NCBI RefSeq assembly: GCF_003443655.1
Contig: NZ_CP031941.1
Coordinates: 4,710,501 to 4,774,500, forward strand
DNA from: Nostoc sphaeroides
Lineage (GTDB): Bacteria > Cyanobacteriota > Cyanobacteriia > Cyanobacteriales > Nostocaceae
Direction: 5' to 3'
DNA length: 64,000 nucleotides
Shown: positions 1 through 9,647 of the stretch, one piece after another
Numbering within the stretch: position 1 is the stretch's first letter
How the letters are laid out: each line of letters opens with the position of its first letter
The notes under the pieces: model-generated
Database searches by the model: none
Told to the model about the DNA's origin: nothing
Seen by the model: only the letters and a program-made list of their open reading frames with translations
Made by a program: the position numbers and the translations under genes

Positions 1-2
1 TT

Positions 3-103
3 GCCCTCATCCCCCAACCTATCCCCCATATCTGGGATTCGGGGAGCTAGAATTTCAAACTCCCTCTCCCATATCTGGGAGAGAGATTTAGGGTGAGGGC
101 GAA
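3..103. repeat. Interspersed palindromic repeat, copy 1 of 3
   Basis: About 100 bp that starts GCCCTCATCCCC and ends GGTGAGGGC, with an inner dyad CTCCCATATCTGGGAG. The outer arms also pair. Related copies lie at 32115-32213 and 32798-32895. The copies differ mainly in the inner dyad (CATATCTG here, AAAATTGG or close variants elsewhere), and the changes on the two arms compensate each other. The remaining bases to 234 show no gene; a short AT-rich stretch of ATCTAAAATC-type repeats precedes the next CDS. Confidence 0.75.
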
Positions 104-234
104 AACTATGGTTCTCAACTTAGATGAGGTTTAACATCAAATTCTCAAAGGATGTATTGTTTAAAATTCTTAGAACAGCTTTTTAATTAAGTCTTTTAAT
201 CTAAAATCTAAAATCCAAAATCCAAAATCGAATT

Positions 235-2307
235 ATGCGAGTTTCTGCTACTGCAATTTTTACTTTAGCTACTTTAGCTGCTGCCAATGTCACTCAGCAA
301 GCAACGGCTGCACCTACTAAAACCGTTACTCCAACTGCAAAAGCTGGTAACTTGGTGGTGCCAATCATTGAAGACACTCCCGCACGGATAGAGACAATTG
401 CTTCCCCAGAAACTATAGTTGCACAACAATTTTCCCAAAATCCCATCGCCGTGCAAACAGGTGCAAACAAAAATTCCACAGTAATCTTAAATTCAGCACA
501 AAAGTTAAATTCCCAAGTCATCCTCCCTATTTCCCCCTCATCTCCCTCATCTCCCAAAACCCCAAATACTGGAAACAATTTAGTAGTCACAGCTACAGAT
601 GTCCAGGTAGTGGGAGCCAATCAAGAATTGCAGCAAATCATTCGTAAAGTAATTAAAACCCAGGTGGGTGGAGAAACCAGTCAAAGCCAGCTACAAAAAG
701 ATGTCGCTGCAATTTTAGATACAGGTTTATTTAGCAATGTCAGTGTAAATAGCTTTAGCACACAGGCTGGATTAAATGTAGTTTATCAAGTGCAATCGGT
801 GATTGTGCGATCGCTGCAATTATCTGGCGCTAAAGTCCTCACCTATCAAGTAGCCCAACAACAGTTACAATCTCAAATTGGAACCATCATCAGTCCTTCT
901 GGACTCCAGCAAGCAGTAGCACAAATTAACAAATGGTACGCCGACAATGGTTATAAGTTAGCACGAGTGTTATCAATTAAACCCAGTTCTCAAGGCATTC
1001 TTACTGTGAATGTCGCTGAAGGCTTGGTGAGTGATATCAAGTTTCGCTTTGTCAACGACGAGGGTAAAACCGTTGATAGCAAAGGCAATCCTGTGGGAGG
1101 ACGCACTAAACCAGATTTTCTACAACAGCAACTCAAGCTAAAACCTGGTCAAATTTTCCAAGAAAATGTCGTCAAGCAAGACATACAACAGCTATATCGT
1201 ACTGGTTTGTTTGAGAGTGTGAATGTTGCCTTAGAAGGAGATGCGACAAAACTAGATTTAGTCTACCAACTTAAAGAAACTGGGGCGCGTGGTGTTAACT
1301 TGGGTGGTAGTTATAATGCTGATCAAGGATTAATAGGCACAATCAGCTATCAAGATCAGAATGTCGGTGGTGTTAATGATACTTTAGGTGTGAATGTTGG
1401 TGTAAGTAGCCGAGACTTGCAGTTTAATAGCAAATTTATCAGTCCCTATCGGATAACTAACCCCGATCGCTTAGGGTACACTGTGAATGGTTTTCGTAGT
1501 CAGGAACTTTCGGAAACCTTTGACGACAAGATTAAGCTAGCTAACGGCGACAAAGTTCGAGAAGGTCAAATTGGCGGTGGTGTCAGCTTACAGCGACCAA
1601 TCGACGACTGGAATACCTCATTAGGATTAAACTATACTCGAACTAGTATCCGCGATCGCCAAGGTAATATTACCCCAACCGACGCTCAAGGCAATCCCCT
1701 ATCTGCGAGTGGAACTGGCGTTGACGACCTAACTACCGTATCCTTCACCGCCACCAAAGACCAACGAGATAATTCTCTCAATCCTACTAAAGGTTCCGTT
1801 CTGAGTTTGAGTACAGAACAATCTGTCCCCATCGGTCAAGGAAATATTTCCCTAAATCGCCTCAAAGCCAATTACAGCCAATATTTACCAGTGCAATTAT
1901 TTAACACCAAACAGCCACAAGTATTTGCTGTGAATCTGCAAGCTGGTACCGTCCTTGGTAATTTACCACCCTACGAAAGCTTTAACTTGGGTGGTTCCAA
2001 CTCAGTACGCGGTTACGATTCTGGAGATGTAGGGAGTGGTCGCAGTTATGTGTTAGCTTCCGCAGAATATCGTTTTCCCGTCTTACCAATAGTAGGGGGT
2101 GTATTATTTGCCGACTTCGGCTCAGACTTAGGCTCCGGTGATACTGTATTAGGAGATCCAGCAGGTGTGCGAGGCAAACCAGGTTATGGTTTTGGCTATG
2201 GGGCTGGAGTCCGCTTAAATTCACCACTAGGCTTAATTCGGGCTGACTATGGCATTAATGACCAAGGAGAAAGCAAAGTGCATTTAGGGATAGGTCAGCG
2301 ATTTTAA
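235..2307 (+). CDS. Omp85/BamA-family outer-membrane protein (POTRA + beta-barrel)
   Basis: A 690-residue protein of the Omp85 superfamily, which inserts beta-barrel proteins into, or moves proteins across, the outer membrane. Residues 1-26 look like a signal peptide ending in ATAA. A Pro/Ser-rich linker follows to about residue 110, then about three POTRA-like repeats (roughly 115-350), then a Gly/Asn-rich barrel to the C-terminus. The conserved Omp85 loop motif appears as GGSNSVRGYDSGD near residues 583-595, and the last residue is Phe, as is usual for outer-membrane barrels. Cyanobacteria carry several paralogues, so a specific name (BamA, TamA or Toc75-like) is not assigned. There is no clear Shine-Dalgarno before the ATG. 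The gene stands alone. Confidence 0.9.
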   Translation: MRVSATAIFTLATLAAANVTQQATAAPTKTVTPTAKAGNLVVPIIEDTPARIETIASPETIVAQQFSQNPIAVQTGANKNSTVILNSAQKLNSQVILPISPSSPSSPKTPNTGNNLVVTATDVQVVGANQELQQIIRKVIKTQVGGETSQSQLQKDVAAILDTGLFSNVSVNSFSTQAGLNVVYQVQSVIVRSLQLSGAKVLTYQVAQQQLQSQIGTIISPSGLQQAVAQINKWYADNGYKLARVLSIKPSSQGILTVNVAEGLVSDIKFRFVNDEGKTVDSKGNPVGGRTKPDFLQQQLKLKPGQIFQENVVKQDIQQLYRTGLFESVNVALEGDATKLDLVYQLKETGARGVNLGGSYNADQGLIGTISYQDQNVGGVNDTLGVNVGVSSRDLQFNSKFISPYRITNPDRLGYTVNGFRSQELSETFDDKIKLANGDKVREGQIGGGVSLQRPIDDWNTSLGLNYTRTSIRDRQGNITPTDAQGNPLSASGTGVDDLTTVSFTATKDQRDNSLNPTKGSVLSLSTEQSVPIGQGNISLNRLKANYSQYLPVQLFNTKQPQVFAVNLQAGTVLGNLPPYESFNLGGSNSVRGYDSGDVGSGRSYVLASAEYRFPVLPIVGGVLFADFGSDLGSGDTVLGDPAGVRGKPGYGFGYGAGVRLNSPLGLIRADYGINDQGESKVHLGIGQRF

Positions 2308-2410
2308 GAAAATGAGCATTCAGAATATTAACCTGGATTTCTCCCGAAAACTGAAAAAAGAGGATAGGATTAGCCCTTTCAAGGTAGGTGGAAATAATTC
2401 TTATTTAAAA

Positions 2411-2520
2411 CCTCGTTTCCAGCCTCTGGCTGGAAATGTTGATCGTTGGGCTGCTGCCGCGAGTTCGGGAGGCGGGAGCCTCAAGGACGGGCATTCCCAG
2501 TCGGAGACTGGGAACGAGAC
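2411..2520. repeat. Compound palindromic repeat (TTTCCAGCC / GGGAACGAG type)
   Basis: Several dyads in a row: CCAGCCTCTGGCTGG, a GAGGCGGGAGCCTC-like dyad and TCCCAGTCGGAGACTGGGA. The same kind of module forms the interior of the mobile element at 20359-20545. A 71-codon reading frame crosses it but consists mostly of the repeat, so it is not called as a gene. Confidence 0.6.
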
Positions 2521-2739
2521 GATCTAAAAGTTGTTTCTAGGCGGGCACGGAGAAATGAGAGTTTGAGAGATATTTTGCGTAAGTCGTAAAATAAATTCGT
2601 TGCACTTGGTTACTGTTCAAAAATAATCAATTATTTGGTAATAAATGGTGTCGCGTTTCACTAAGATATCGGAAATATACTGGTTATTAACTGATTAAAA
2701 ATTACAGAATAGCTCTTTGGCATTGTAGCAACTAGCGTG

Positions 2740-2886
2740 TTAGGGACTTCCAAGTTAAAAAATATTCCATTGCTATTGTTCACTGTTGGCCGTTGACGGT
2801 TCACGAGTTTTCAGTCAACAGTCAACAGTCAACAGTCAACAGTCAACGACTTTAAGTGGAATAATTTATTTTTTGGAGTTCCCTTA
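2740..2886. mobile_element. MITE-like element, family A, copy 1, with heptamer array
   Basis: The left end reads TTAGGGACTTCCAAGTTAAA and the right end GGAGTTCCCTTA, forming an imperfect inverted repeat. TA lies at both borders, consistent with a TA target duplication of the IS630/Tc1 kind. Inside are a dyad (GTTGACGGTTCACGAG) and five or so tandem AGTCAAC heptamers. Copies lie at 39143-39302 and, in the opposite orientation with a much longer array, at 61183-61435. The rest of the 2528-3143 spacer shows no gene. Confidence 0.7.
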
Positions 2887-3143
2887 GTTATCACATCACA
2901 AGCCTGGAAGACAAATTGAGCCTGTTTTCTACTTCAGGATTTCTTGACTCTCGCGTTATCCTATAAAGATAAAACTGTTGCGCTCATGGGGAGGTCTTTC
3001 TTACTTGGATTCCAACAACTAAATCATCCCGTCAGATAGACAGGCAAAAACCCTGCCCCATATCAAAAAATATGGGAAAATTTTTTAGAATCCCTCAAGA
3101 CTCAGGACTCGCTAGTTATCTGCTCACTCAGGACTCAGGATTT

Positions 3144-4739
3144 ATGTTAGCAGGCACAATTTTGCAGGATGGAAAATATACCCTAATTGAAGAAATAGGG
3201 CGGGGTGGCTTTGGCATTACATTTAAAGCTACGCATCACTACTTGGGTCATGAAGTGGTGATGAAAACCATCAATGAACGGCTGAGACAACATCCTGATT
3301 TTGCCAAATTTGAGCGCCAATTCCAAGATGAAGCCAGACGATTAGCTACGTGTATTCACCCAAATATAGTCCGAGTTAGTGATTTTTTTGTCGAGGCTGG
3401 ACTACCTTACATGGTGATGGAATACATTCGTGGCGAAACCTTGGGAGACGCATTTGTATTACCAGGGATACCTTTACCTGAAGCTACAGCAATTCATTAC
3501 ATCCGGCAAATTGGGGCAGCCTTGCAGGTAGTGCATAACAACGGTTTGTTACATCGAGATGTCAAACCAGATAATATTATCCTTCGTGAAGGAACCCAGG
3601 AAGTAGTACTGATTGATTTTGGCATTGCCAGAGAATTTAATGGCAGTGTCAGGCAGACTCACACAGGTATGGTTTCTGAAGGTTATTCTCCCATTGAGCA
3701 GTATTTGACGCAAGCCCCGCGTACACCTGCCACCGATGTTTATGGTTTAGCGGCAACCTTGTATGCACTGTTGACAGCACAGGTTCCTATACCAGCATTA
3801 TTGCGCGATCGCGAACAAATGCCTTCCCCCCGCGAACTGCAACCACACTTAAGTGCTGCTGTCAACCAGGCCGTAATGCGCGGTATGGCGGTGGAGTCTC
3901 GTTTTCGCCCAGCGACAGTTGCTGAGTGGTTACAACTGCTACCTGGAAATGGGGTGAATATGACACCGCAAGCCTTATCCACTTATGCAGTGCCAACTGT
4001 CAATTTATCTGCCCAACAAGCTGCAACTTTGCTTGGGAAAACTGCCCAAAATCGCCTTCATAAACCATCTGCCTTGGGACAGCCCAACCCAGCGATCGCC
4101 AAAGAAAATGTACTAGCAAAAAAACTGGGATCATCTCAAATATTTATAGGTATAGGTGTAGCCCTGGTTGCTGCTACAGCAGGTTTTGGCATCACTAGCA
4201 TCTTACCCAAATCTCAGCCCCAGCCAACTGCAAAACCGCTTTTTGAACAGCCAACTCAAGAACCACCTGCAAAAGTTCCTAACTTAGAGAGTCGTGAAGA
4301 AACTAACACCACCTCAAGAACGGAATCAGCACCTGTTTATAATTCCAAGCAGCGCCGGCGTAATCGTCGTTCTTCCCCACAAGAAACTCCCAGCAGCCCT
4401 ACACAAGAATCACAACGCGGCAATCTTGAGCAATCCGCACCTTCACCTAGCGTTTCCCCTACACCCTCGCTAGTCGAAAAACTACGGGCGATTCGTTCAT
4501 CTCGTAGTGCTTCTCCTGCACCATTGCCACAAAATAACTCACCTGCTTCTAATCAAAATTCTGCTTCCCCTCAAACGGTGATTCCATCAAATTCTGTGGT
4601 TATACCAACACCGCCACCGACAGAATCCAAACAGTCAGAATCCAAACAGTCAGATCCTTCTGCTGTAGTAGTACCAACACTGGACAAGCAAAATTCACCG
4701 ATTGATAGTCAACCCCAGAACGATCAGAAATCTCCATAA
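3144..4739 (+). CDS. Membrane-anchored serine/threonine protein kinase
   Basis: Hanks-type kinase, 531 residues from this start. The glycine loop is GRGGFG (about 19-24), the catalytic lysine lies in VVMKTI, the catalytic loop is HRDVKPDN (about 136-143) and the Mg-binding motif is DFG (about 158). A Ser/Pro/Gln-rich region follows, with one hydrophobic segment near residues 330-352 and a long disordered C-terminal tail. The frame is open from an ATG at 3072, but those extra codons come from a degenerate GACTCAGGACTC repeat. [14 protein letters not shown] is a typical start for cyanobacterial kinases of this group, so 3144 is preferred. Substrate unknown. The C-terminal region probably lies across the membrane as sensor or scaffold (inference). 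Confidence 0.88.
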   Translation: MLAGTILQDGKYTLIEEIGRGGFGITFKATHHYLGHEVVMKTINERLRQHPDFAKFERQFQDEARRLATCIHPNIVRVSDFFVEAGLPYMVMEYIRGETLGDAFVLPGIPLPEATAIHYIRQIGAALQVVHNNGLLHRDVKPDNIILREGTQEVVLIDFGIAREFNGSVRQTHTGMVSEGYSPIEQYLTQAPRTPATDVYGLAATLYALLTAQVPIPALLRDREQMPSPRELQPHLSAAVNQAVMRGMAVESRFRPATVAEWLQLLPGNGVNMTPQALSTYAVPTVNLSAQQAATLLGKTAQNRLHKPSALGQPNPAIAKENVLAKKLGSSQIFIGIGVALVAATAGFGITSILPKSQPQPTAKPLFEQPTQEPPAKVPNLESREETNTTSRTESAPVYNSKQRRRNRRSSPQETPSSPTQESQRGNLEQSAPSPSVSPTPSLVEKLRAIRSSRSASPAPLPQNNSPASNQNSASPQTVIPSNSVVIPTPPPTESKQSESKQSDPSAVVVPTLDKQNSPIDSQPQNDQKSP

Positions 4740-4813
4740 AATAAAAGCTACAAGATGACAATAATTAGTCAATTTTGAATTTTTTCTTCAATTTAAAATC
4801 CAAAATTCACAAT

Positions 4814-6061
4814 CTAAAATTGAACGCCTTTTGCTTTAGAGGTCGGAAAGGGGGTTAGGTTAATAGTTAGCTTTTGCACATAGTCTGAATTGTCAGATTT
4901 ACTTTTCTGTACAACAACTTCCCCCTTTTTATTAATCTTCACTGGATTTTTGGGAAAAGCTTGATTATTCAAAGAACGCATAAGTTTCACAGTCCGAAAA
5001 TACCGATCAATTTGAGGGATTCCTTGCCCATTCATCCGCACGGGAATAATTTTACTTGATACCAAATTTCCCGCCGAGTTAAGTTTAACTTCTAAAATCA
5101 TTGAGTCACCCGTCTGGGCATTTGTAGATAAAGTCCGATATCCCAGAAAGTTTCCTAAAGAATAGGCGATGATTTTTCCCTTATAAATTTCCATCGCTCT
5201 CGGAACATGAGGCCCATGTCCTAGTACTAAATCTGCTCCCGCATCAATCATGTTTCGAGCAAACTTGATCGAATTTCCTCGATTTTCTCCATAAAAAAAC
5301 TCTGTCTGATTCTTAACATGTAGTGCCCCCGTTCCTTCGGCTCCAGCGTGCATCGATACTATTACAATGTTGGCTTTATTTTTAGCTTCTGTTACAAGTG
5401 CTTTGGCTGCTCCTAAATTATTGATAGAATTATACATTTCATAAGGAGAAAACCCTACCATTGCCACAGGGATATTGTTAGCTTTCAAATAAAGAATTTG
5501 ATTCTTATGACCTAATGTTGCAATACCCACAGCCTCAAGATTTTTCTTTGTATCTTTGAACCCTACCGGGCCGAAGTCCATTGCATGGTTATTCGCCATG
5601 TTAAACACATTAAAACCAGCCTCAGCAAATAGTCGAGCATATCCAGGTGGGGAGCGAAAGGCAAAGACTTGTCCTCGACTTATATCTTTGGCAGTGTAGG
5701 GATAATTAGTTAAGCTACTTTCAAAGTTACCAAACAAGATATCAGATCCTTGCAAGTGAGTTCTCACTGATTTTGGTAATAATTGATCTCGAAACCGGGG
5801 TAATCTATAGTTAGGGAAATTAGTGCCGGGAATAATATCTCCAACGGCTTTAATAGTAATAGTCTCTCGAAAGGTTTGTCCTTTTGTTGATGGCGTAACA
5901 GGAATAGCTAATGGTAATGATACAGGTTGAGTAGGTGTAGTAGCAGCGTTTAATCGCTGTGATTGCCCAAGCCGGATAATGACTCCTATACTAATGCCTA
6001 GATATAAACAGACACTGATAACAATAAATGAGGGCACTTTCCTCATGCTGCGATTTGCCAT
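4814..6061 (-). CDS. CapA-family metallophosphatase-like protein (poly-gamma-glutamate capsule type)
   Basis: 415 residues with one N-terminal membrane segment (about 8-30), so the protein is probably anchored with its domain outside the cytoplasmic membrane. The CapA/PgsA metallophosphoesterase-like fold is shown by AVGDIIPG (near 72), FGNFESSLT, MANNHAMDFG, VSMHAGAEG and LVLGHGPHVPRAMEIY, which carry the expected metal-ligand Asp, Asn and His residues. The family takes part in poly-gamma-glutamate synthesis and other surface polymers. No capBCE partners are nearby, so the substrate is unknown. The start is fixed by a strong GAGGAG ribosome-binding site. That site lies inside an 11-base match to the complement of the Yfr1 sRNA core (see 6067-6077). 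Confidence 0.85.
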   Translation of the reverse strand: MANRSMRKVPSFIVISVCLYLGISIGVIIRLGQSQRLNAATTPTQPVSLPLAIPVTPSTKGQTFRETITIKAVGDIIPGTNFPNYRLPRFRDQLLPKSVRTHLQGSDILFGNFESSLTNYPYTAKDISRGQVFAFRSPPGYARLFAEAGFNVFNMANNHAMDFGPVGFKDTKKNLEAVGIATLGHKNQILYLKANNIPVAMVGFSPYEMYNSINNLGAAKALVTEAKNKANIVIVSMHAGAEGTGALHVKNQTEFFYGENRGNSIKFARNMIDAGADLVLGHGPHVPRAMEIYKGKIIAYSLGNFLGYRTLSTNAQTGDSMILEVKLNSAGNLVSSKIIPVRMNGQGIPQIDRYFRTVKLMRSLNNQAFPKNPVKINKKGEVVVQKSKSDNSDYVQKLTINLTPFPTSKAKGVQF

Positions 6062-6066
6062 TGTTC

Positions 6067-6077
6067 ACTCCTCACAC
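6067..6077 (-). promoter_or_regulatory. Ribosome-binding region complementary to the Yfr1 sRNA core
   Basis: On the minus strand the leader of the CapA-like gene reads GTGTGAGGAGT, five bases before the ATG. This is the exact complement of ACUCCUCACAC, the conserved single-stranded core of cyanobacterial Yfr1 sRNA (known from the literature). Pairing would cover the Shine-Dalgarno. A purine-rich Shine-Dalgarno accounts for about half the match, so a chance match is possible. Confidence 0.4.
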
Positions 6078-6225
6078 AATGGCATTAGTGTATACCAAAA
6101 ATATGTGCTGCCAGTGTATATTTTAGTGTAGTTTGGGCAATATTTGACTAAGTGAACACGGAAATATAATCCCGTTTCACACAACATCCGTTACATATAT
6201 AAACTTGTAGGGGCACATCTGTGTG

Positions 6226-6332
6226 CATTGGTGTCAACTTAACGTAAAAGCCATATCCCGCATTGAACTAAAGTTCAATGCGGGTGAGGAAGCTAACAGT
6301 TAAGCTATTTTTAGCTTAAGTTGACACCAATG
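6226..6332. mobile_element. MITE, family B, copy 1, with 17-bp perfect TIR and 9-bp TSD
   Basis: A 107-bp element. The left end CATTGGTGTCAACTTAA and right end TTAAGTTGACACCAATG are perfect inverted repeats. ATCTGTGTG is repeated directly on both sides (6217-6225 and 6333-6341). The interior carries the dyad CCCGCATTGAAC/GTTCAATGCGGG. No coding capacity. Related ends occur at 32064-32271 and near 32752. Confidence 0.85.
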
Positions 6333-6423
6333 ATCTGTGTGCCTTTACTTGCAAATGCTCATATATACCATACATGAAGCCAAACATCATCTGTTTGTCT
6401 AGTTCTTCGGCAATTATTTGAAA

Positions 6424-6508
6424 CGGAGAGGGGGGGATTCGAACCCCCGTTGGGTTTCCCCAAAACGCATTTCGAGTGCGTCACCATGAACCGCTCGGAC
6501 ACCTCTCC
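6424..6508 (-). tRNA. tRNA-Ser (anticodon CGA)
   Basis: On the minus strand the sequence folds as a class II tRNA. The acceptor stem is GGAGAGG/CCTCTCC, the anticodon loop ACTCGAAA has anticodon CGA, there is a long variable arm, and the T arm is GGGGGTTCGAATCCCCC. The discriminator base is G. The CCA end is not encoded (TTT follows). It reads serine UCG codons. Confidence 0.95.
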
Positions 6509-7193
6509 AGCTATATCATTCTACACATTTGAGTATTCAAATGGAGTGAAGTAAGGGAAATTTTACCATATTTCCTATACTACTATAACATTATCGCTTT
6601 ATCTGCGTAACGGGATGCTTTGGGAACGCCAATGGCTAATTAAGGTGTGTAGACATCGAAAAAGACATCACAAAATTTATCTTATGACATTAGCATGACT
6701 TAAAAATAACATTCATGCGATCGCACCTCTGGACGAGGACACTAACATTCTGCGATCGCTGGAGGACTAATCACACTCTCAGGTGTGAAAATGCTGATAT
6801 AACATAGCTTTCAGCCTGAATCGACAAAAGCGATAAATCAGACAAGAATCGAAATTTGTATTCTTCAGTTTTCAGTTTTTAATTAGTTCGACTGCGGGTG
6901 TTTTTTTATCCCGATTGCTATGTATAAATCATTGCTAACAAAATTAAAACCTCAATCAGAATATCTTAGTATTTGTATAATTACATAATTAATTGATGTA
7001 AGATAAACATATTTTATATATTCTCCCCTGTAGGCTTTTATTAAAATTCTTATTTACAATATTCTAGAAAATCTCTTATTAATATCTATTGACATCGCAT
7101 ATCTTAGTGATTACTATGTCAATCAATCCGGATTTGATTAACTTCTTCGGAAAATCTCTGTAAATAAATCCAACAGTATCCTCACAGCACTAC
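6509..7193. other. Intergenic region without a recognisable gene
   Basis: 685 bases of AT-rich sequence between the tRNA and the serine hydrolase gene. It has two HIP1-like GCGATCGC or near-HIP1 sites around 6718-6760 and no convincing reading frame, hairpin terminator or repeat. The promoter of the downstream gene should lie in the AT-rich part from about 6950 to 7190. Confidence 0.5.
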
Positions 7194-8216
7194 ATGAAAC
7201 TACGCTCGCTCTTACTGAGCCTTACAAGTATTCTTTTACTATCGTCCCCAGTAAAAGCGAACCCCAATCCGAATCAAGTTAGCAACGTAAATGACTGGAG
7301 TGCAAATCAATCTAATTTACAACTACCAAAACTTAAATTTATTCCTCCGGTTCCTCTAACCGATCCTGTCAACCCAATAAATACTTCTAAATTCACTGGT
7401 ACAGTTCCTCTAGGACGCGAGATATCAGAACTAAAACTTCCTATTAAAGCATTAATGGCTCGCTATAGATTCCTGACTCCCGGAATCTTTTTTATGGACT
7501 TAGAAACAGGGGATTATTTTAGTTTTAATGGTGATAAAGCTTTTTCCGCAGCTAGCACAATTAAGTATCCAATTTTGATTGCTTTGTTTCAAGAAGTAGA
7601 TGCAGGAAGAATCAAACTAGGGGAAACTTTGGTGATGCGCCGGAAGCATGTCACAGGCGGTTCTGGAGATATGCAGTATCAACGAGTGGGAACTAAGCTT
7701 AGTCTCTTGCAAACTGCAACCAAGATGATGACTATTAGCGATAACACTGCTACAAATATGATTATTGACCGTTTAGGCGGTGTATCTAAATTAAATCAAA
7801 AGTTTCGCCGTTGGGGATTGCAAAGCACTGTGATTCACAATATGTTAGGAGACTTTAAAGGAACTAATAAAACTAGTGCAAAAGACTTAGTACGACTGTC
7901 AGCTTTGATTACAAATAATCAGTTAATTTCTGATACAAGTCAATCTCAAGTTTTAGGTATTATGATTCGTTGTCATAATAGAGCATTGCTCCCATCTGGC
8001 TTAGGTTCTGGTGCAAATATTGCTCATAAAACAGGTACTCTAAGGTTTGTGCTAGGCGATGCGGGTATTATTGAAACGCCATCAGGTAAGCGTTATTTAG
8101 CAGGAATTTTCGTGCGAAGACCGAATAATGACATTAGAGCTAGGGATTTTATTCGTCAAGTTTCTCGCGTGATGTATGGCTACTTTGAGCAGCCAAAAGT
8201 CACTCATCTACCTTGA
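7194..8216 (+). CDS. Class A beta-lactamase-like serine hydrolase, exported
   Basis: 340 residues with a signal peptide (1-22, ending VKA) and a short linker before the catalytic domain. All three motifs of the serine beta-lactamase/D,D-peptidase fold are visible: S-x-x-K as STIK near residue 121, SDN near 182 and KTG in HKTGT near 279. The protein may act on beta-lactams or on peptidoglycan in the periplasm. Many cyanobacterial members are of uncertain substrate, and I see no clear class A Glu166 motif, so resistance is not claimed. The gene stands alone between tRNA-Ser and the dehydrogenase gene. Confidence 0.85.
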   Translation: MKLRSLLLSLTSILLLSSPVKANPNPNQVSNVNDWSANQSNLQLPKLKFIPPVPLTDPVNPINTSKFTGTVPLGREISELKLPIKALMARYRFLTPGIFFMDLETGDYFSFNGDKAFSAASTIKYPILIALFQEVDAGRIKLGETLVMRRKHVTGGSGDMQYQRVGTKLSLLQTATKMMTISDNTATNMIIDRLGGVSKLNQKFRRWGLQSTVIHNMLGDFKGTNKTSAKDLVRLSALITNNQLISDTSQSQVLGIMIRCHNRALLPSGLGSGANIAHKTGTLRFVLGDAGIIETPSGKRYLAGIFVRRPNNDIRARDFIRQVSRVMYGYFEQPKVTHLP

Positions 8217-8341
8217 AGCAATTCTGAATTCTTTTTTGTTCAAAGCTGTGATGCCCAATAGCCCATTGTAGACATTGCTTTTCTGACTGCCAAGGTTATC
8301 ATGTAGTCGAACATTGTGCAGCATACAGCTTGAGGTTTTGC

Positions 8342-9346
8342 ATGAAAGTAGCAGTTTTCAGTACAAAAGTCTATGATCGTAAGTTTTTATCAGCAGCAAA
8401 TTCTCCTACCCAACACGAATTAGTGTTTTTTGAACCTCGTTTAAATCGGGATACAGCTATCCTCGCCGCCGGATTTGGGGCGGTTTGTGTATTTGTCCAT
8501 GACCAGGTTGACGCGCCAACTTTAGAACTTCTCGCCTCACGGGGAACTCGGCTGGTTGTCCTGCGCTGTGCAGGGTTTAACAATGTAGACTTACAAGCCG
8601 CAGCAGATTTAGGAATTACCATTGTGCGGGTTCCTGCCTATTCACCCTATGGGGTAGCAGAACATGCTGTGGGATTGATTTTAAGCTTGAATCGCAAAAT
8701 TCATCGGGCTTATAACCGTGTCCGAGAAAGCAATTTTTCTTTAGATGGACTATTAGGATTTAATTTGTATGGGCGCACAGTAGGGATTGTCGGCACGGGC
8801 AAAATCGGTCTGATTTTAGGACAGATTATGAAGGGGTTTGGCTGTCAGATACTCGCTTATGACGTTTATCGCAATCCAGAATTGGAGGCGCTAGGTGGAA
8901 AATATGTAGAACTACCTGAGCTATTTGCCAACTCGGATATTATCTCCCTACATTGCCCTCTGACTACCGAGACGCATCACTTGATTAACGCTGAGGCTAT
9001 AGAACATATTAAGCCAGGTGTGATGCTAATTAATACTAGCCGAGGAGCGCTGATTGATACTCAAGCAGTAATTGAGGGGTTGAAGTCTGGCAAGATTGGC
9101 TATCTCGGTGTGGATGTCTACGAACAAGAATCGGAATTGTTCTTTGAGGATTTGTCTGGTGCAATTATTCAAGATGATATTTTCCAACGTCTGACGACAT
9201 TCCCCAATGTACTTATTACCGGACATCAAGCCTTTTTTACAGCAGAAGCTCTCCACAATATTGCAGAAACAACTTTTGCTAATATTGCTGATGTTGAACA
9301 AGGTCGTTCTTGTCCAAATGAAATTCGCGCTCAAGTGCCAGCTTAG
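8342..9346 (+). CDS. ldhA: D-2-hydroxyacid dehydrogenase (D-lactate dehydrogenase type)
   Basis: 334 residues, the usual size for NAD-dependent D-lactate dehydrogenase, which interconverts pyruvate and D-lactate. The Rossmann motif is GIVGTGKIG (near 150). Catalytic residues typical of the family are the Arg in NTSRGAL, the Glu in VDVYEQE and the His in ITGHQAFFT. The frame is open four codons further upstream from a TTG, but the ATG at 8342 has a GAGG box at the right distance. The exact 2-hydroxyacid substrate is inferred from overall resemblance to LdhA. Confidence 0.85.
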   Translation: MKVAVFSTKVYDRKFLSAANSPTQHELVFFEPRLNRDTAILAAGFGAVCVFVHDQVDAPTLELLASRGTRLVVLRCAGFNNVDLQAAADLGITIVRVPAYSPYGVAEHAVGLILSLNRKIHRAYNRVRESNFSLDGLLGFNLYGRTVGIVGTGKIGLILGQIMKGFGCQILAYDVYRNPELEALGGKYVELPELFANSDIISLHCPLTTETHHLINAEAIEHIKPGVMLINTSRGALIDTQAVIEGLKSGKIGYLGVDVYEQESELFFEDLSGAIIQDDIFQRLTTFPNVLITGHQAFFTAEALHNIAETTFANIADVEQGRSCPNEIRAQVPA

Positions 9347-9386
9347 GTAATGGTTGGCGATCGCAATTTTGAACTAAAATCACTAG

Positions 9387-9647
9387 TCAATCCTGATCAT
9401 CAGGCAAATTCTCCATTTCCTCAATAATTAGCGTCTGAAAATCTTCGTCACAATGATTATGCAGATGAACCGCAGCAGTTAAAAGTTCTGCGAGAATTTC
9501 AGCTTGTTGGTTAGCAGTTAAACTAGTTAACTGGAACTGGTTAACTAAAGCTTGTACTTTCAGGCACTCTGTACTTAATTCAGTAATCAAAATACTGAGG
9601 GTTGAATTCGTGACTGCAAGAGGGCGATCGCTCATCTGTATTTTCAT
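9387..9647 (-). CDS. Small conserved-type protein coupled to the M50 protease
   Basis: 86 residues from this start, MKIQMSDRPLAVTNS. No family is recognised. The protein looks mostly helical and is acidic, with a C-terminus rich in Asp and Glu. Its ATG overlaps the stop codon of the M50 peptidase gene by four bases (ATGA), which suggests translational coupling and a shared role. The frame stays open further upstream, but that part lies inside the protease gene. A second in-frame Met (MSDRPL) at 9635 is an alternative start. Confidence 0.6.
   Translation of the reverse strand: MKIQMSDRPLAVTNSTLSILITELSTECLKVQALVNQFQLTSLTANQQAEILAELLTAAVHLHNHCDEDFQTLIIEEMENLPDDQD

Noticed and set aside
2312-2527. 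71-codon rightward ORF
   Set aside because: Most of it translates a palindromic dispersed repeat (2411-2520); no ribosome-binding site.
2811-2848. Heptamer array resembling a CRISPR repeat set
   Set aside because: Units are 7 bp and contiguous with no unique spacers; a tandem array, as are the ones at 19164 and 61220.
7194-8216. Calling the serine hydrolase a resistance beta-lactamase
   Set aside because: Only the STIK, SDN and KTG motifs are seen; the class A Glu motif is not evident and many cyanobacterial members have unknown substrates.
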